37,669 nucleotides of DNA, from contig JAHITY010000053.1 in the NCBI GenBank assembly GCA_018817165.1, positions 1 to 37,669 of the forward strand. Reading direction: 5' to 3'. The position numbers and the translations under genes are program-made. Origin of the DNA: Candidatus Omnitrophota bacterium. Its GTDB lineage: Bacteria; Omnitrophota; Gorgyraeia; B26-G9. Shown here piece by piece: positions 36,073-37,669 of the stretch (position 1 is the first letter of the stretch; every line of letters begins with the position of its first letter). The notes under the pieces were generated by a model. The model ran no database searches. It saw only the letters and a list, made by a program, of their open reading frames with translations, and had not been told where the DNA came from.

Positions 36073-37158
36073 ATGATCATGGACAATTTAAATCCCAAGT
36101 TGAATAATCAGCAAGTTAAGCCCAAGCGCCGTATCCGCTACAAAGGTTCTCACCCGCGGCATTTTAGTCAAAAGTATAAAGAACTTAATTTCGAAAAATA
36201 TCCTTTAGATGTAGAAAAAGTTATTCAGTCTGGAAAAACTCCGGCGGGAACGCATCGTCCGATTTGTGTGGAGGAAGTTTTGGCAGTATTAAAGCCCTTG
36301 CCTGGTGAAATCGGCTTGGACGCGACTTTAGGGTTTGGCGGCCACGCGGTCGAGCTGCTGAAAAGAATAAGGCCAAAGGGAAAACTTTTTGCCATGGATG
36401 TGGATCCTTTGGAGCTTAGCCGCACAGAGCAGCGTTTGCGGTCAATCGGTTTTAGCGAACAGGAATTAATTATTAAGCGCGGCAATTTCGCCGGGATGTT
36501 TAAGCTTGTTGCTCAAACCAGCAATGGGTTTGATTTTATTCTGGCTGATCTGGGAGTATCCTCGATGCAATTGGATAATCCCCAGCGCGGTTTTACCTAT
36601 AAACACCTCGGGCCCTTAGACTTGCGGCTTAACCCTGAACGCGGACAGCCGGCAGCCGCGCTGCTTAAAATTTTAGACGCAAAACAGCTGGAGCATTTAT
36701 TTATCCAAAATTCTGATGAGCCGTATGCGCGCAAGATAGCTCAGGGGGTATTTGTTAATAGAAGTAAAATTAATACAACCAAGGACTTAGCTAATGTGAT
36801 CGCGAATAGCTTGGCTAATAAATCAGTGGCTGATTGTACTTATCAAGTCAAAGATTCAATCCGCCGCGTTTTTCAGGCTTTGCGCATTGAAGTAAATGAT
36901 GAATTTTCCGTGTTGGAACAATTTTTACGGAATCTTCCCTTTTGTTTAAAACCTAATGGCCGGGCAGCGATTTTAAGCTTTCATCCCGGAGAAGAAAAGC
37001 GGATTATTGATTTTTTCAAGCAAGGTTTTTTTGAAGGTTTATATTCAGAAATCAGCAAGGAGCCCCTTCGCCCTGGCGCTAAAGAACAGGCAGCTAATCC
37101 GCGCTCGAAAAGCGCGCGATTGCATTGGGCAAAAAAGCGGCAGGAAGTTATTTCTTAA
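36073..37158 (+). CDS. rsmH: 16S rRNA (cytosine-1402-N4) methyltransferase RsmH, with N-terminal extension
   Basis: The 361-aa product has the RsmH core: HRPICVEEVL, the AdoMet-binding DATLGFGGH, LADLGVSSMQLDNPQRGFTYKHLGPLDLRL, ALRIEVNDE and a C-terminal basic NPRSKSARLHWAKK. It methylates C1402 of 16S rRNA at the decoding site. An extra 60 residues at the N-terminus (RRIRYKGSHPRHFSQKYKELN...GKTPAGTHRP) match a known longer RsmH subgroup. It lies outside a division (dcw) cluster: no mraZ, ftsL or ftsI is seen. The end overlaps the convergent recN end by 11 bases. A second ATG two codons on is an alternative start. Confidence 0.93.
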   Translation: MIMDNLNPKLNNQQVKPKRRIRYKGSHPRHFSQKYKELNFEKYPLDVEKVIQSGKTPAGTHRPICVEEVLAVLKPLPGEIGLDATLGFGGHAVELLKRIRPKGKLFAMDVDPLELSRTEQRLRSIGFSEQELIIKRGNFAGMFKLVAQTSNGFDFILADLGVSSMQLDNPQRGFTYKHLGPLDLRLNPERGQPAAALLKILDAKQLEHLFIQNSDEPYARKIAQGVFVNRSKINTTKDLANVIANSLANKSVADCTYQVKDSIRRVFQALRIEVNDEFSVLEQFLRNLPFCLKPNGRAAILSFHPGEEKRIIDFFKQGFFEGLYSEISKEPLRPGAKEQAANPRSKSARLHWAKKRQEVIS

Positions 37159-37669
37159 CCTTATTCCGCGTAGCAGAGGCTTGATTCCAATTGCCTGCCT
37201 TAGAGAGCATTTCTTTGGCGTGGTTTATGGCGATGGGGCTTTCTTTTTCATCGCTCATCATTTTAGCAAGTTCTTTAATTCGGATTTCATTTTCAAGATA
37301 CTCTATGGTTGTAATAGTGCGGTTATCTTTAACATTTTTTACTACTTTGTAGTGAGCGTCAGCGAAACTGGCTATTTGCGGTAAATGTGTGATGATGATA
37401 ACCTGACGGCTGTGAGAAAGTTCTTTTAATTTGCGCCCGGTTATGGTACCAAGTCGTCCGCCTATTTGGGCGTCTATTTCATCAAATATAAGTACGGGTA
37501 TGAGATCAACTTCTATTAGGGCTTTTTTCAGCGCCAGCATTACACGCGCGGCTTCTCCCGAAGAAACGATATCAGTCAGCGGTTTAAGGTTTTCGCCGGC
37601 ATTGGGGCTTATATAAAATTCTACAGAATCGCGGCCATCCTGTTTTAAAGCAGTTTTTTTAACGCGACA
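37148..37669 (-). CDS. recN: DNA repair protein RecN, C-terminal part (cut by window edge)
   Basis: The visible 173 residues belong to the C-terminal ATPase half of RecN: the signature-like SSGEAARVMLALKKAL, the Walker B VLIFDEIDAQIGG and the IIITHLPQIASFAD block. RecN is an SMC-like ATPase that helps repair double-strand breaks. The N-terminal half with Walker A and coiled coil lies beyond the right edge. The frame is open to the last base and ends at 37148. Confidence 0.93.
   Translation of the reverse strand, partial: CRVKKTALKQDGRDSVEFYISPNAGENLKPLTDIVSSGEAARVMLALKKALIEVDLIPVLIFDEIDAQIGGRLGTITGRKLKELSHSRQVIIITHLPQIASFADAHYKVVKNVKDNRTITTIEYLENEIRIKELAKMMSDEKESPIAINHAKEMLSKAGNWNQASATRNKVKK

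Overview
The window is a 37.7 kb, AT-rich stretch of bacterial chromosome. It suggests a Gram-negative lineage from an uncultured or candidate phylum. Many products are exported or lipid-anchored. There is a complete F-type ATP synthase operon, an ABC-F protein, a DUF2339/DUF3999 pair, and proteins with a signal peptide followed by an [M/C]LSP motif. That combination fits Omnitrophota (former OP3) best, but the assignment is inference from gene style; there is no rRNA here. I see no tRNA, rRNA or CRISPR array.

Layout. 1-3663: the 5' end of a transposase on the minus strand, a large exported repeat protein, and a truncated REP-associated (Y1/HUH) transposase. 3667-9236: a PHA-synthase-like protein with a signal peptide (minus strand), an ABC-F ATPase of the Uup type whose family-typical start falls on an ATC codon, and a secreted esterase. 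9645-16623: the ATP synthase operon atpBEFHAGDC with normal gene order. Its alpha subunit carries a C-terminal PTS EIIA (PtsN-type) domain that keeps the phosphorylatable histidine. 16791-19140: an exported 669-aa protein with a PD-(D/E)XK nuclease-like signature, then a 51-aa zinc ribbon. 19558-23474: a three-gene operon of exported proteins ending in an ankyrin/TPR lipoprotein and a strong terminator. 23603-26297: an orphan membrane histidine kinase behind a tiny leader ORF, a PilZ protein, a thioredoxin-type arsenate reductase, and a convergent ArsR plus four-Cys protein pair. 26505-35734: a MarR-controlled run (MarR, an LplT-Aas-like fusion for lysophospholipid re-acylation, an alpha/beta hydrolase, DUF2339, DUF3999), followed by a VF530-like and a MazG-like protein. 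35735-37669: a structured intergenic element, rsmH, and the 3' end of recN on the minus strand.

How the genes work together. The ATP synthase genes form one energy-conserving unit. Fusion of a PTS regulatory domain to the alpha subunit, with an epsilon subunit that lacks its usual inhibitory C-terminal domain, suggests an unusual regulation of F1 and is the most striking feature here. The MarR operon looks like envelope phospholipid maintenance. The 16.8-23.5 kb block is an accessory region of exported proteins of unknown role.
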